From positions 372,001-436,000 of the forward strand of contig VNKQ01000012.1 in the NCBI GenBank assembly GCA_016508695.1: a stretch of 64,000 nt of DNA, given 5' to 3'. Source of the DNA: Hyphodiscus hymeniophilus. Its lineage: Eukaryota; Ascomycota; Leotiomycetes; Helotiales; Hyphodiscaceae. The notes beneath the pieces are model-generated. The model saw nothing but the letters and a program-made list of their open reading frames with translations, did no database searches and had not been told where the DNA came from. Made by a program: the position numbers and the translations under genes. Shown here piece after piece: positions 11,171-20,978 of the stretch. Position 1 is the stretch's first letter. Each line of letters starts with the position of its first letter.

Positions 11171-11527
11171 CTAGAAGATCCCACCGCCGCCGGGCCCCTT
11201 TGCTGACTCCTGCTGTATCCTCGTGATATACTGCCTACTGACCGTATTCCAGGCCGCCATGTACTTCTCCATGCACTGAGTAAAGCATGCCGTCTCGCCG
11301 CTTGACAATGAAGAACCTGGTTTGGGAACGCACTTCTCGAAGCAATGCTCGTTGACTTTCTGCTTGGAAGTTAGCATCCAATGTTGCATGCCAAAGTCGC
11401 CAGGTGTCAATACCTCGATCAGTTGTCTGGCGTTTGTCATGGCAGCTTCTTGTCGGACTTGGTTCATGACGGCTGCTTTTGGATCGGAGGCAGCAGAGAA
11501 GCCGAGGCCATTGCTGATGTTGTCCAT
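11171..11527 (-). CDS. tim13: Mitochondrial import chaperone Tim13
   Basis: This small Tim chaperone of the mitochondrial intermembrane space partners Tim8 to escort hydrophobic precursors to the TIM22/TIM23 routes. The model is complement(join(11171..11359,11414..11527)), 100 residues. The twin CX3C motif is CFEKC and CFTQC, separated by PKPGSSLSSGETA as expected for Tim13. The 54-nt intron (GTATTG to AAGCAG, GCTAAC branch) must be removed to give RQLIEKVNEHCFEKC, which matches the family. It is a multiple of three and stop-free, so an unspliced reading also looks open. The gene is divergent from the lectin gene. Confidence 0.92.
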   Translation of the reverse strand: MDNISNGLGFSAASDPKAAVMNQVRQEAAMTNARQLIEVLTPGDFGMQHWMLTSKQKVNEHCFEKCVPKPGSSLSSGETACFTQCMEKYMAAWNTVSRQYITRIQQESAKGPGGGGIF

Positions 11528-11896
11528 GATGGATGTGTGGTTTTGTGTAGAGATAGCGGAGTTCGAAAGTTCTTTTTGCGAGTGGATCGTTAGGTCTTAT
11601 GATCAATTACAGGTGCTGTCAAAGGTCGTTGACGAGCTTTTCGAATGGAAGTCGAAGCTATCCTCAGGTACGCTCTAGCTTGTGTGGCGCACAGATCCTT
11701 GCGATCAACCCCAGACTCAGAAAGGCCAGCTATCGCCTCGTCGATTTTGATGAAACACAACTTCAGTCTCTCTTTTTCCTTCGTCTTTCCTTCTTCTGTT
11801 CTTTTGTGATTCTTCACCCCGACTGTTTTACTCTGGGCACAACGTCTTTTTGTCTGCTGTGGCAACGTTGAATACACGCCTTTGGCAGGATCGATA
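11528..11896. promoter_or_regulatory. Divergent promoter tim13 / lectin gene
   Basis: 369 bp lie between the divergent starts. The segment contains a CT-rich tract (about 11760-11800) reading toward the lectin gene. No other signal is seen. Confidence 0.45.
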
Positions 11897-13087
11897 ATGA
11901 GGCTCTCCACAAAGCTGTCTGGCTTGTGGCTGGCAGCGTGTGCGATCGCTGCAACTTCAGACAAAGCTGTCACCAATGAGGATGGGATCAGGAGCATACC
12001 AGTTTGTTGAATTCCGTAGATGGGGAAAATCCTAGACTAACTGAGATCTGTAGTTACGGACGCATACACTGAATTCGGTACGCCAGCGCACACGACCACA
12101 TTGAAGTGCCCCGCTAATATACAAATAGCCATACCTAGACTCAGATATGCAAAGTCGATGGTTCGATTTCGGAGGAAATACAATTATACGAGCGGATCAG
12201 TAAGGCTGCCATATTGGGATTCTCTCGAGTTTGTGCTGACTCGGGATAGATATATTCGGCTTACTTCTGACCGACCCTCCCAAGAAGGGTGGCTCTTCTC
12301 AAGGGTTCCTTTGACAGCCACAAACTGGGAGGTATGAGAACATTCTCTTGTCGTAAGCTCGAACTATACCTGACGGAAATAAACACAGATCGAAGTCGAG
12401 TTCAAGATTCACGGCTCAGGCAATCTCCATGGCGATGGCTTTGCAATGTGGCTCACCAAACAGCGCGCAACAGCCGGACCTGTGTTCGGCTCTGCAGACC
12501 AATTTGAGGGTCTTGGGATTTTCTTTGACACCTACAAGAACAATCGCCCTGGGACCGTCTTCCCCTACGTAATGGCCATGGTAGGCGACGGCGTCAAGTC
12601 ATACGACAAGTCGAATGATGGAAAGAGCGATGAGTTCATGGGCTGTTCGGCGCGGGGGATTCGTGGAGCTTCGGTTCCTACCAAGGCGAAACTCACTTAT
12701 TTCCAGGATAAGTCTTTGAAGTTAGAGCTCCAGTACAAGGCCGAGGATCAATGGGAGCTATGTTTCTCGACGGAAGAGCCACCTACGATCCCAAGCGTGG
12801 CCTATTTGGGATTCAGTGCGGAGACTGGGGAGTTGAGCGACAACCATGATATCATCAGTGTCAATACCAAGAACCTTTATGATACGAAGAATCGCCCAGA
12901 TCCCTCAACGCAGAAGCCTGGTTCCGGGAGTGGGAGACAGAGGGGCAAGGGCAGGCCAGATAAGAAGAAGAGTGGGAGCTGGACCTGGTTCTTCTTCAAG
13001 ATTCTCATGTTCGTCGTGGTTGCGGGCGGTGGTTATGTTGGCTTTACGGCATGGAGGACCCAGCAGAGGCGAGCGAATCGATTTTAA
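11897..13087 (+). CDS. L-type lectin cargo receptor (VIP36/ERGIC-53/Emp47 type)
   Basis: This type I membrane lectin probably escorts N-glycoproteins in the early secretory pathway. The model is join(11897..12001,12054..12077,12129..12199,12250..12331,12389..13087), 326 residues. A signal peptide (MRLSTKLSGLWLAACAIAA) precedes the legume-lectin-like domain: IPLRTHTLNSPYLDSD, RWFDFGGNTIIRADQYIRL, SRVPLTATNWEIEVEF, GDGFAMWLT, and a conserved G-x-FFDTYKNN stretch with the Asp/Asn metal and sugar ligands. A Lys/Arg-rich stalk leads to one transmembrane helix (WFFFKILMFVVVAGGGYVGF) and a short basic cytosolic tail (RTQQRRANRF). Exon 2 is only 24 nt; it was placed because it restores LRTHTLNS. Introns are 50-57 nt. 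Confidence 0.88.
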
Positions 13088-14043
13088 ACGACGGCGAAGG
13101 CATTATACGGCTGATGAACTTGAGGAGAGGCGCAGACTAAGGCGAGATGGCGAGGTCATTGAGAAAGATGATGCTGCGTGCTGCATTTATGGGTTCTGGA
13201 GCGTGTATACCAATTTCACTCGACCATCAAAAGTACCTTCCATCCCCTTACTGACGTTCAACATGACATGGTTGGCATCGCAAACAACGTCACCATGTAA
13301 GGAGCCCGATACAGAAGCTCAGCAAGGACGAGAGATAAGACAGACCCCTCTGCAGAAATGAGCCTCGCTCACTCCCACTCACCACCCGAGTTCTCATTCC
13401 ACAGTGTCCTATCCCATCCTATCCCATCCCATCCCAACCGCTCAAAACATTCAAGACATTTAACGACTCGGACTGATCCAATACCGTATTCCCAGGACCC
13501 ATGTTAAAAATCCATCCAAAGCCTCCCCAGCGTCCCCAATCGCTGCATGCCTTAGACGATCGTGCTTTATTCTGCACCTTAGATGGCCTCGATGTCGATG
13601 CCTCAAATTCTCAAAGTCTCGAATCCCTTCAAGCATCCTCGTCGGTATTTTTCTTCACTGTAGCTTCCATTCCATTTGCTCAAAGCAAAAATTGCAAGAT
13701 TTTTATTTCAATTCATCACATTACTTACCATTATTACCATCTCACAATCTCACCATCTCCCCATCTCCATCTCACCCGTAACCTCAGAGTGAAAGCCCCT
13801 CAACCCCCCCCCCCCCCCCCGACCTGAGCTTGAATTGGACGCTAACCTACACAATGCAGTCTGATCTTTGCAGTAAGACAGCACTTGTGTGCACGAGACT
13901 GATATATTATGGAGATGAAGATGAAAACGATGCGTTTTTAAAATCCATTGCATTTTGCATCAGCTATCGCAAGAGCGAGCTATGAGGAAACCGATCCCAT
14001 CCATGTACATTCCCATCCATCGTATAATCATTAAGCAAACAAC
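13088..14043. other. Convergent intergenic region with simple repeats
   Basis: There is no gene. It holds a (CCTATCCCAT)-like tandem near 13405-13435, pyrimidine-rich (CATCTCAC) runs near 13740-13775, and a homopolymeric C tract of about 18 bases near 13804-13821. Confidence 0.5.
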
Positions 14044-14916
14044 TTAATAGTTGTTGTTGCCACTATCTCCGCCTTGATTTCCCGATCCGTAGGAATCTGT
14101 GTTACCGTAAGATCCACTGTCGCCGCCGGAGCCATACTGGTCGTTGCCTGCTTCGGCTCGCTTTTGTTGTCCCTTCTCCACGACGTTGTCCTTGCCCAAC
14201 ATGCCGCCAACCTTCTCCATCAACTTGCCAGCGGTCGAGTCACCCTTCTTAGATGAGGAGTTATCGTCGTAGTTCGAGCCACCGGTTGATCCGTAGCCAC
14301 CAGCAGCGCCTCCTGAGGTATTTCCATAGCCGGAATCTCCTCCTGTAGCTCCGGATGATGTGTTACCACCATAGCCGGAGTCTCCACCGATGCCACCAGA
14401 CGTGTTTCCTGATCCGTATGAGTCTGTGTTACCGCCGCTGCTGAATCCACTATCTCCACCTTGACGTCCGCCAACATTTCCGGATCCGTATGAATCGGAG
14501 TTACCGCCGCTGCCAAGACCACTGTCTCCACCTTGGCCTCCTCCAACACCTCCGGATCCGTATGAATCAGTGTTGGTATTGTTGCCGCCCTGTCTCAGGA
14601 TTAGATTCAATCCAAGCTCAACCTCGAACCAGAGGTGAGAAGTTAATACATACACCAAAGCCCGAATCACCTCCAGATCCAAGGTTTGATCCTCCGAATG
14701 AATCACCGCCTTGTTGACGACCGGTCTGAGAAGAGAAGGTTAGCCAGATGTTCTGAGAAAGTCTTGTCAAAAGCAGTTTGGTGTCCGAAGTGAACTTACA
14801 CCGAAGTTGTCACTGCCCTGGTTGCCGGAGCCGTACGAGTCCTTCATGAACATGTTAGAAGGTGAATAGTCTTCAATAGGTCATAAACTCACTTGGTTGT
14901 TGTCGTAGTTAGACAT
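14044..14916 (-). CDS. DSYGS-repeat hydrophilin, DDR48-like
   Basis: This Gly/Ser/Asn-rich protein resembles the stress-induced hydrophilin DDR48. The model is complement(join(14044..14589,14654..14725,14800..14841,14893..14916)), 227 residues. It starts MSNYDNNQ and then repeats DSYGSGN and GGDSGxG units about ten times. A single non-repetitive amphipathic block (GKLMEKVGGMLGKDNVVEK, then GQQKRAEAG) precedes the last repeats; similar blocks occur in fungal stress proteins. There are no membrane segments or catalytic motifs. Introns of 51-67 nt fall in the 5' repeats, two of them after an identical FG codon pair. A TATA box and STRE-like sites upstream suggest stress induction. A chaperone-like or desiccation role is inferred from composition. 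Confidence 0.75.
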
Positions 14917-16280
14917 GATGAAATGTGCTTGGTTGGTTGTTTGAGGTTTGGTTTGGTTTGTCTTGTTTGAGTATCTGAGTAGAGGTGAAGTAGGATGATG
15001 TAAGTAAAGAGAAAGTGTGGAGGAGAGAATTGGAATATATATACCTTATGACGCGGGACCACATGGGAAGCTTCCCTTTACCCCTCGCCTCGCTTGCGCT
15101 AAGACTGACGCAAGGAGGGGCATCACAGGCGGTACGTACTGTACTACGCAGGTATGAGGACGGAAAACCTGCACGAATGGCACAATTCCCTTTCCTTTCA
15201 CCAGGAAGGAAGAAGACACCATTGCGTCACGGCACCTCGTAGTCTCCCACTGGCCGCTCCCAGCACGAACCTCATCCCATCGACCCAGTCCTGGTGCCCC
15301 GTGCCTTGGCTGCTATGGCCTATGGTGCGAAACAAGACATCGGGATCCCCACTACCCTTCGTCGTTCTATTCCTCCCATTAGACCGTAAAGGGAAAGGCA
15401 GACAAAAACAAGATCTGGGAATCTTGGCAATACTTAGACCTTCCGTGCTTAGTTGGGGTCCGTCGGGCCAAGCTACTGTAAAGCTTCTGGTGAGATGCAG
15501 GATCTATCATCTATGATCTATCTCAGCTTGAATGGCCGCCTGCCTGACATCTTGGCACGGAGAGAGTCGGTCCTCGCTCGTTCTAGCTACTTTGCATTGG
15601 AACGTCTCCTCATGCCCAATCTATGCCCGTCTTACTGTCATGCGATTGATTGATTGATTGAGCAAGTTCTATGCCGCCCCGCCGGATGAGGCTTGACACA
15701 TTTCATTATTGAGCTCCCCTACCTCCGTACTCCCCTCACCTCCGTCGACCGAGGGACACTCGCGCGTCATGATCGGCGTCGGTCAGCCCCGGCAGACAGA
15801 ACAACCCAACCCCCTCACCCATGCCTCAGATCTGGGGCTGCTCGATCCACCAATCACGAATCTCCAGCGTGATGGAAAACCGCCCCCGCAACAGATTGTC
15901 ATCTCGTTCAGCTGCTCAGGTACCACCAACAGCCACGGTGTCAGGTAGGTATCACTTTCGGATTCAAATTTACTCAAGCTAAACCTCCAAAATACGGTCG
16001 AGATGTTTCTTTTTACGAGTACACTCAGCTGAGCTAGTATCAATCCCCGAGATCTCATGCAATATCCAGCTCACGAAGTCTTGTCCTGCGCAGCTGGGCT
16101 AGAGAGGCTAGGTTCTCTGCAGCATACCGAGTACTCCCGACTCTGGACGTATCGACAGCCAGGATCTAATCTTAGGAGATTACCGCCCAGATCAACGCCG
16201 TCTGTCATTTGGACCCCACCATTTCCAAGGATCTCGGTCAACGCCATCCAAAAGAACGTCTCGCTCACTCCGATCCTGCG
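14917..16280. other. Promoter of the DSYGS gene and intergenic region
   Basis: Reading on the minus strand, a TATA element lies at 15035-15043, about 120 bp upstream of the start. Two STRE-type pentamers follow (CCCCT at 15081-15085, AGGGG at 15116-15120). Further right the interval holds a (TGAT)n microsatellite near 15644-15660 and no recognisable gene. Confidence 0.5.
15035..15120 (-). promoter_or_regulatory. TATA box and STRE-like sites
   Basis: A TATATATA run (15035-15043) with CCCCT (15081-15085) and AGGGG (15116-15120) lies upstream of the stress-type gene. AGGGG/CCCCT is the Msn2/4-type stress response element. Pentamers this short occur by chance, so the assignment leans on their position and on the nature of the gene. 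Confidence 0.4.
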
Positions 16281-17275
16281 TCATCTCACATACTTGCTGT
16301 GCAACGGTTAGCTTCCAGGGTCCTATCCCACATCCCGAGACTCATCCATGAATGCATGAATCCCCATATGGATCGACTAACCTCATGAATCGTTTGTGGA
16401 AATCTGATCGAAGAAGATCCTGAAGGTGGATTAGTATACCATCACCACGGTCGATCATCCAAGGTTCACTCACGTTAACAAACTCCTTCTTGCGTTTATC
16501 ATCCGTCCCACGAGCTTGGTTCTTGAAGATCACATCATCATCCCATCTGCACGTCATTAGCCACATGCTCTCCATTCCATGTTTCACAGCATACCGGCGC
16601 TTGACATTGAAGTCTGCTTTCGGGTTCAACAACGGGTTGCCAAGAGCAATATCGTGTTCTCTTGCAGCCTCTTCTTCGGCAGCCTTCTCTCGTTCCTGAG
16701 GGTGCGTTAGCCTGTTGCCAGGTTTGGGAGAAAGCTTATTCTAACCTCTTCCGCCCTCTTCTCCGCTCTCTCGCGCTTGATCTTCTCCAACTCGCGTTGT
16801 AGCTCAGCAGTCTCATCCTCATCATCACTGTCATCCTCACTACTATCATCTTCGTCATCCTCCTCCGAATCCGCATCTATATCTCTTGTCTCCTCTAAAA
16901 TCCTCCTCCTCTTAGCGTCTGGATCTTCTTCCTCTCCATCGCCATTCTCTAGTTGTCTTTTAGATGTGTTCGTAGCAGCCTCTGGCTCTGGGGCAGGTAC
17001 AGGTCCGCCCTTGACCTTCGCGAAATGTGCAGCCTCGGCCGCCAATAGCTCTGCGCGGAGATCGCGAGGTGCATTATCGGCATCCCCTCCTTGTCCTGGC
17101 TTACGGACTTTGAGTTGCGTATATGCTGGAAGAAGGCGTTGATGGTAGGCTGGACCTCGCTGGGCCTCCTTTCCCCTGGCGGGATCGAACGTGGGTCTGT
17201 GGGCTAAACAGGTCAGCACGAGTTTTTACGAGTTTGAGCTGTCCAAGTAGAAGAAGAGTACATACCAGTTGTCAT
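16281..17275 (-). CDS. cwc15: Spliceosomal protein Cwc15/Cwf15
   Basis: Cwc15 is a component of the Prp19-associated (NTC-related) spliceosome. The model is complement(join(16281..16296,16382..16419,16474..16546,16595..16695,16746..17203,17266..17275)), 231 residues. It starts MTTAHRPTFDPARGK, the invariant family N-terminus, which requires a first coding exon of only 10 nt. An acidic Asp/Glu-rich middle (DSEEDDEDDSSEDDSDDEDE) leads into a coiled coil. The conserved C-terminus reads FNVKRRWDDDVIFKNQARG, then KKEFVNDLLRSDFHKRFMS and KYVR. The last coding exon is 16 nt. Five introns of 48-85 nt were placed by restoring the family sequence. The gene is head to head with rrp45. Confidence 0.93.
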
Positions 17276-17466
17276 GTTTGCATGCAAATGTGATCGTGAC
17301 AAGTTGTTGTATTCTTAGATTCTGATGCAACCCTCCAAACCTCGAACAGCGATCGCGCTAATGAAAAGCTAATCGAATTCGCTCACCGCCTTTGGCAGAA
17401 TAAGGTATTTTCTCATGAGCAGACTTCCCCGCGAGAACGTCCTCAATAACTTCCAAACCGCCCAAA
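17276..17466. promoter_or_regulatory. Divergent promoter cwc15 / rrp45
   Basis: Only 191 bp separate the two start codons, so the two RNA-processing genes share this promoter. No TATA box is seen. Confidence 0.5.
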
Positions 17467-18505
17467 ATGCCTCGAGAAACAGCCCCGTCTCTGAACGAGA
17501 AACTCTTCTTCCAGAAAGCCCTCGAGGAAAACCTACGCATAGATGGCAGAGCCTTCGATCAATTCCGAGCTCTGGAGCTAGAATTCGGCGACGAATATGG
17601 CGTGGCAGACGTCCGTCTGGGGAAGACACGGTATGGCCACTCCACCCTCAACCCTCCACCCTCCAGACTCCAGTAACTCCATACGAGACCTCACAAACCC
17701 TACCAATCATCCCCGAAGAAGAGACCTCTAGAGACCCGACTGACCACCGCCTCACAGAATCCACACCCACATCTCCGCCCAAGTAACCGCCCCCCTCCCC
17801 GAAAAGCCCTTCGACGGCCTCTTCACCCTCACCACCGAGCTCTCCCCCATGGCCTCGCCCGCCTTCGAGGTCTCGCGCCCGACCCCCACCGAGCTCCTCC
17901 TCTCGCGCCTGCTCGAGAAGACCATCCGCCGCTCGCAGGCCCTCGACACCGAGTCGCTGTGCCTGCTCGCGGGGCAGAAGGTCTGGGCCGTCCGCGCGGA
18001 CGTGCACGTGCTGTCGCACGACGGGAACCTGGTCGACGCGGCGTCGATCGCGGTCATTGCCGCGCTGCAGCATTTCCGACGCCCGGATGTGAGCGTCGAG
18101 GGGGAGAGCGTGGTGGTGTTTGGGTTGGAGGAGAGGGAGCCCGTTCCGTTGAGCATGCTGCATTTCCCGCTTTGTGTGACGTTTAGTTTCTACGACTTGG
18201 GCGGTGGTGCCGGGGAGGAGGAGGGCGAGATGAGGGTCTTGATCGATGCTACGAGTTCGGAGGAGATGCTTAGGGATGGGGGGTGTACGGTGGGCATGAA
18301 CCGCCATGGGGAGGTGTGTCAGATTGCTAAGCTGGGGGGCGTGCCGGTCGATGCTGTTGTGCTTTTGAACTGTATTGCGGTTGCGGGCCAGAAGGTTAGG
18401 GAGATAAGCGACTTTGTCAAGGGGCGGTTGGAGAGTGATAGGAAGAAGAGGGATAAGGGGGGTTGGATGGAGGAGTTGAGGGCGGAGAATGATAGGGTTA
18501 GTTGA
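17467..18505 (+). CDS. rrp45: Exosome core subunit Rrp45 (EXOSC9 type)
   Basis: This RNase PH-like ring subunit of the RNA exosome acts in rRNA, snRNA and mRNA 3' processing and decay. The model is join(17467..17630,17758..18505), 303 residues. The N-terminus (LNEKLFFQKALEENLRIDG, then GRAFDQFR) and the segment RIHTHISAQVTAPLPEKPF are typical of Rrp45. ETSLCLLAG-like (ESLCLLAGQKVWAVRADVHVL) and DAASIAVIAALQHFRRPDV segments complete the RNase PH fold, and the tail carries a Lys/Arg-rich helix. Eukaryotic Rrp45 is catalytically inert and structural. The 127-nt intron removes in-frame noise and joins KTR to IHTH. The second exon is distinctly GC-rich at third positions compared with its neighbours. 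Confidence 0.9.
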
Positions 18506-18688
18506 GGGATTGGGATGGAGAAGAATGAGGGTTCAACGCGGTCTGCTGGACTACTGATCATAGCCACCAAAGGGTTATTGAAACCGAAATGGGCGCTAGC
18601 ATTATTGTCACGAAGCAATGATGTATGGCAGGAGAGATGAAATCTCACCACCAATTTGGATGGGACGAAGCTGGATTGACGTTCTACG

Positions 18689-20395
18689 TTACGCTTTTAC
18701 CTGCTTGCTCACGCTCCCATACTTAGCCTGCCAGGCAAAGAAATAGAGGAGCGCCGCGAGGGGTTGTCCGATGAGTGTAAAAGATACCCAAAATATACAA
18801 TTCCCAATGACTCGTGCGTTCGTTCCCTTCATCTTCTCAAGTGGCGCTGTGATGGCGATCAAAGGTAGTTGAGCTACCATACCAATAAACGCAACACCTA
18901 ACATTGTTAGCAAATGTGGGCAGGTTCACATGCAGGACCTACCAATGATATTATGAGTCGGTACTCCAACGAGCAGCTCGTGCAAAACACCCGAAAACAC
19001 AAACACAGCAATACTCGCATATCCAGTACTCCAACCTCTCCCGATCAAAGGAGAGAAGACATGACGTTTCATAAACTGATAGACAGGCTTATTCCAAGTG
19101 CGCCAATACACGCCAACACTTGGACTGTTCCACCAATCCGTATAGAACTCTCTATCTCCAAATTTCATAACTTCAGCCAAGGCATTCAGGAATGACTGGA
19201 ATAAGGCAAAGAACCCAGCTAGCCAGATAACCAAGCTGATTGTTGACAATTTCATGAGTCTCTCCAAAATAGAGGGTAGATCGAGGGATGCCAATTTATC
19301 CAAGGAATTGCGAAGAACAGGCGCAGCATATTGCGCGCTGGCTATCCACATAAAAGCGTTGAGGCCGAAAACTTCACCCATTCGTTTCGCGACAAATATC
19401 CATCTGACCTTGGTCGTTCGGGGATATACGGGTTGGTAGACCAATGTCGGCGCCCACCAAAAGTATGTGAGATTACTCAGCGTGATATTTTGTGGATAGG
19501 GACACTCTTTGTAAATCTCTGGCAGAGCATCTTCTTCTCGTTTTGAAGGGTGTAGATATGCATGCCGAAGATCTCGATTCGTAAAAGCATATGATGCGGT
19601 CTTGAGCCAGACGATCACAACGTGAACCTCGCTCAGTGTGCCAATCAAGGGATGGTGAATAAAGAAGTAGACGATGAAGGACGTGATTAAAAGACACAAG
19701 GTTGCATTGATGCCGTGAATCCATGCTATCATGTTCCAAGTCGATTGGAATTTCTGACGCTCCTCTTCGGATGGGATATAGGACCCTCCTGGTGTCGCTG
19801 CCCCGCTCCTCTTTCTGTCAGCTCGTAACGAGGCCCTTGCTTGTTGTGCAGCTGCCAATTCAACTATATATGCAACGAAGAGATGGCAGGGTATGATGAA
19901 GTATAGGGCAGCCCCAAGTTGAATATCTTGTCGTCGATAATCGTGGCATCGGATGCAGATAAGGACTCCATACTGCTGCAATTAGCCCAGAACTTGGATT
20001 TGGCGGGCGTATACCACACCTTTTTGAAATTCTCAATCATCAATCGTAGATTACCAACAACTAATCACAGATGTCAGATCGAGCACCAGATCGATCCAAG
20101 AATGCTGCATGCGCTTGGCAGACATACTCAACACGATGACCATCAAGTTCCTGAATCCAAGAAAACTGGGCGCAACTTCGGAATCATGACTTAAACAGGA
20201 AGTCCTTGGCTTTGAGTGTACAGCAGCGACATGTCTATACTTCTTCTTCGTACTTGCACGAACTGGTTCGAGAGGTTGTAATGTTTGGCTTAAGCCATTG
20301 AGAGGGCTGACATGTGAAAGTCCAGTCCGTTTAACTGGGCCTTGAGCGGGGCTCTCTGTAGATGTGACGGTCGCAGTATCCATGGCCATTGGCAT
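18689..20395 (-). CDS. DGAT1: Diacylglycerol O-acyltransferase, DGAT1 type (MBOAT)
   Basis: This ER membrane enzyme forms triacylglycerol from diacylglycerol and acyl-CoA; sterol acyltransferases are the closest alternative. The model is complement(join(18689..18897,18943..19975,20020..20060,20128..20395)), 516 residues. A polar N-terminus is followed by NLMVIVLIVGNLRLMIENF, the YGVLICIRCHDYRRQD segment, and the MBOAT signatures FYTDWWNSPSVGVYWRTWN and HELLVGVPTHN with the catalytic His. Multiple hydrophobic helices span the protein. The second intron ends in a tandem CAGCAG acceptor, so 516- and 515-residue forms are possible. MPMAMDT at 20395 was chosen as start; an upstream in-frame Met cannot be excluded. 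Confidence 0.86.
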
Positions 20396-20978
20396 TCGTC
20401 GATAGCAGCGAGAAAGCACATGAAGGTTTCTATCGTCCGTGAGAGCAGATATGCTTCCCAGCGGCTTTGGTGACAGAAATGTAGTTGATAAAAAGGAAGG
20501 AATGAAGACAAGGATTAAAGAATGGACGGGAGAGTAGCGGGGCAACTACTCGGGAGAATGACGAAACAACGACAGGGAGCCAGAGATATTCATTGGGAGG
20601 ACATTGGAAGAGGGGATGAGGTTATACTAACGACGAGGGTGATAGGATGGCCAGATCCCCAACTGAGTTTGGGGAGATTTCTAGGCTAAAAGCCCTCAAT
20701 TGGCTGGAGGTCGAATGTTGTTGAGAAGCGAAAAGGTTGGCACGAGTTTAGAAATTCATGATCGAGCCACTCCAGAATTCTCCCAGTCCGGAATAATAGA
20801 CGGCCCGAAGCGCGCTAAAATTCAATCGAGCTCCATCGTGATATTGACAAGAGACACAAAATCTTAACTATTTACGCCCAGCATCTGATATGAAATCAAA
20901 TATATGATCTGACAGCCATATTCAACGCTGTTAAGGGTCTACTGGACGTTATCAAACGAGAATGCTACGGTAGCGAGA
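20396..20978. promoter_or_regulatory. Divergent promoter DGAT1 / pfs2
   Basis: 583 bp lie between divergent starts. No gene or clear motif is visible. Confidence 0.4.

Noticed and set aside
17648..18307. 219-codon minus-strand frame antisense to rrp45
   Set aside because: Shadow of the GC-rich rrp45 exon; the composition is repetitive and no family is recognisable.
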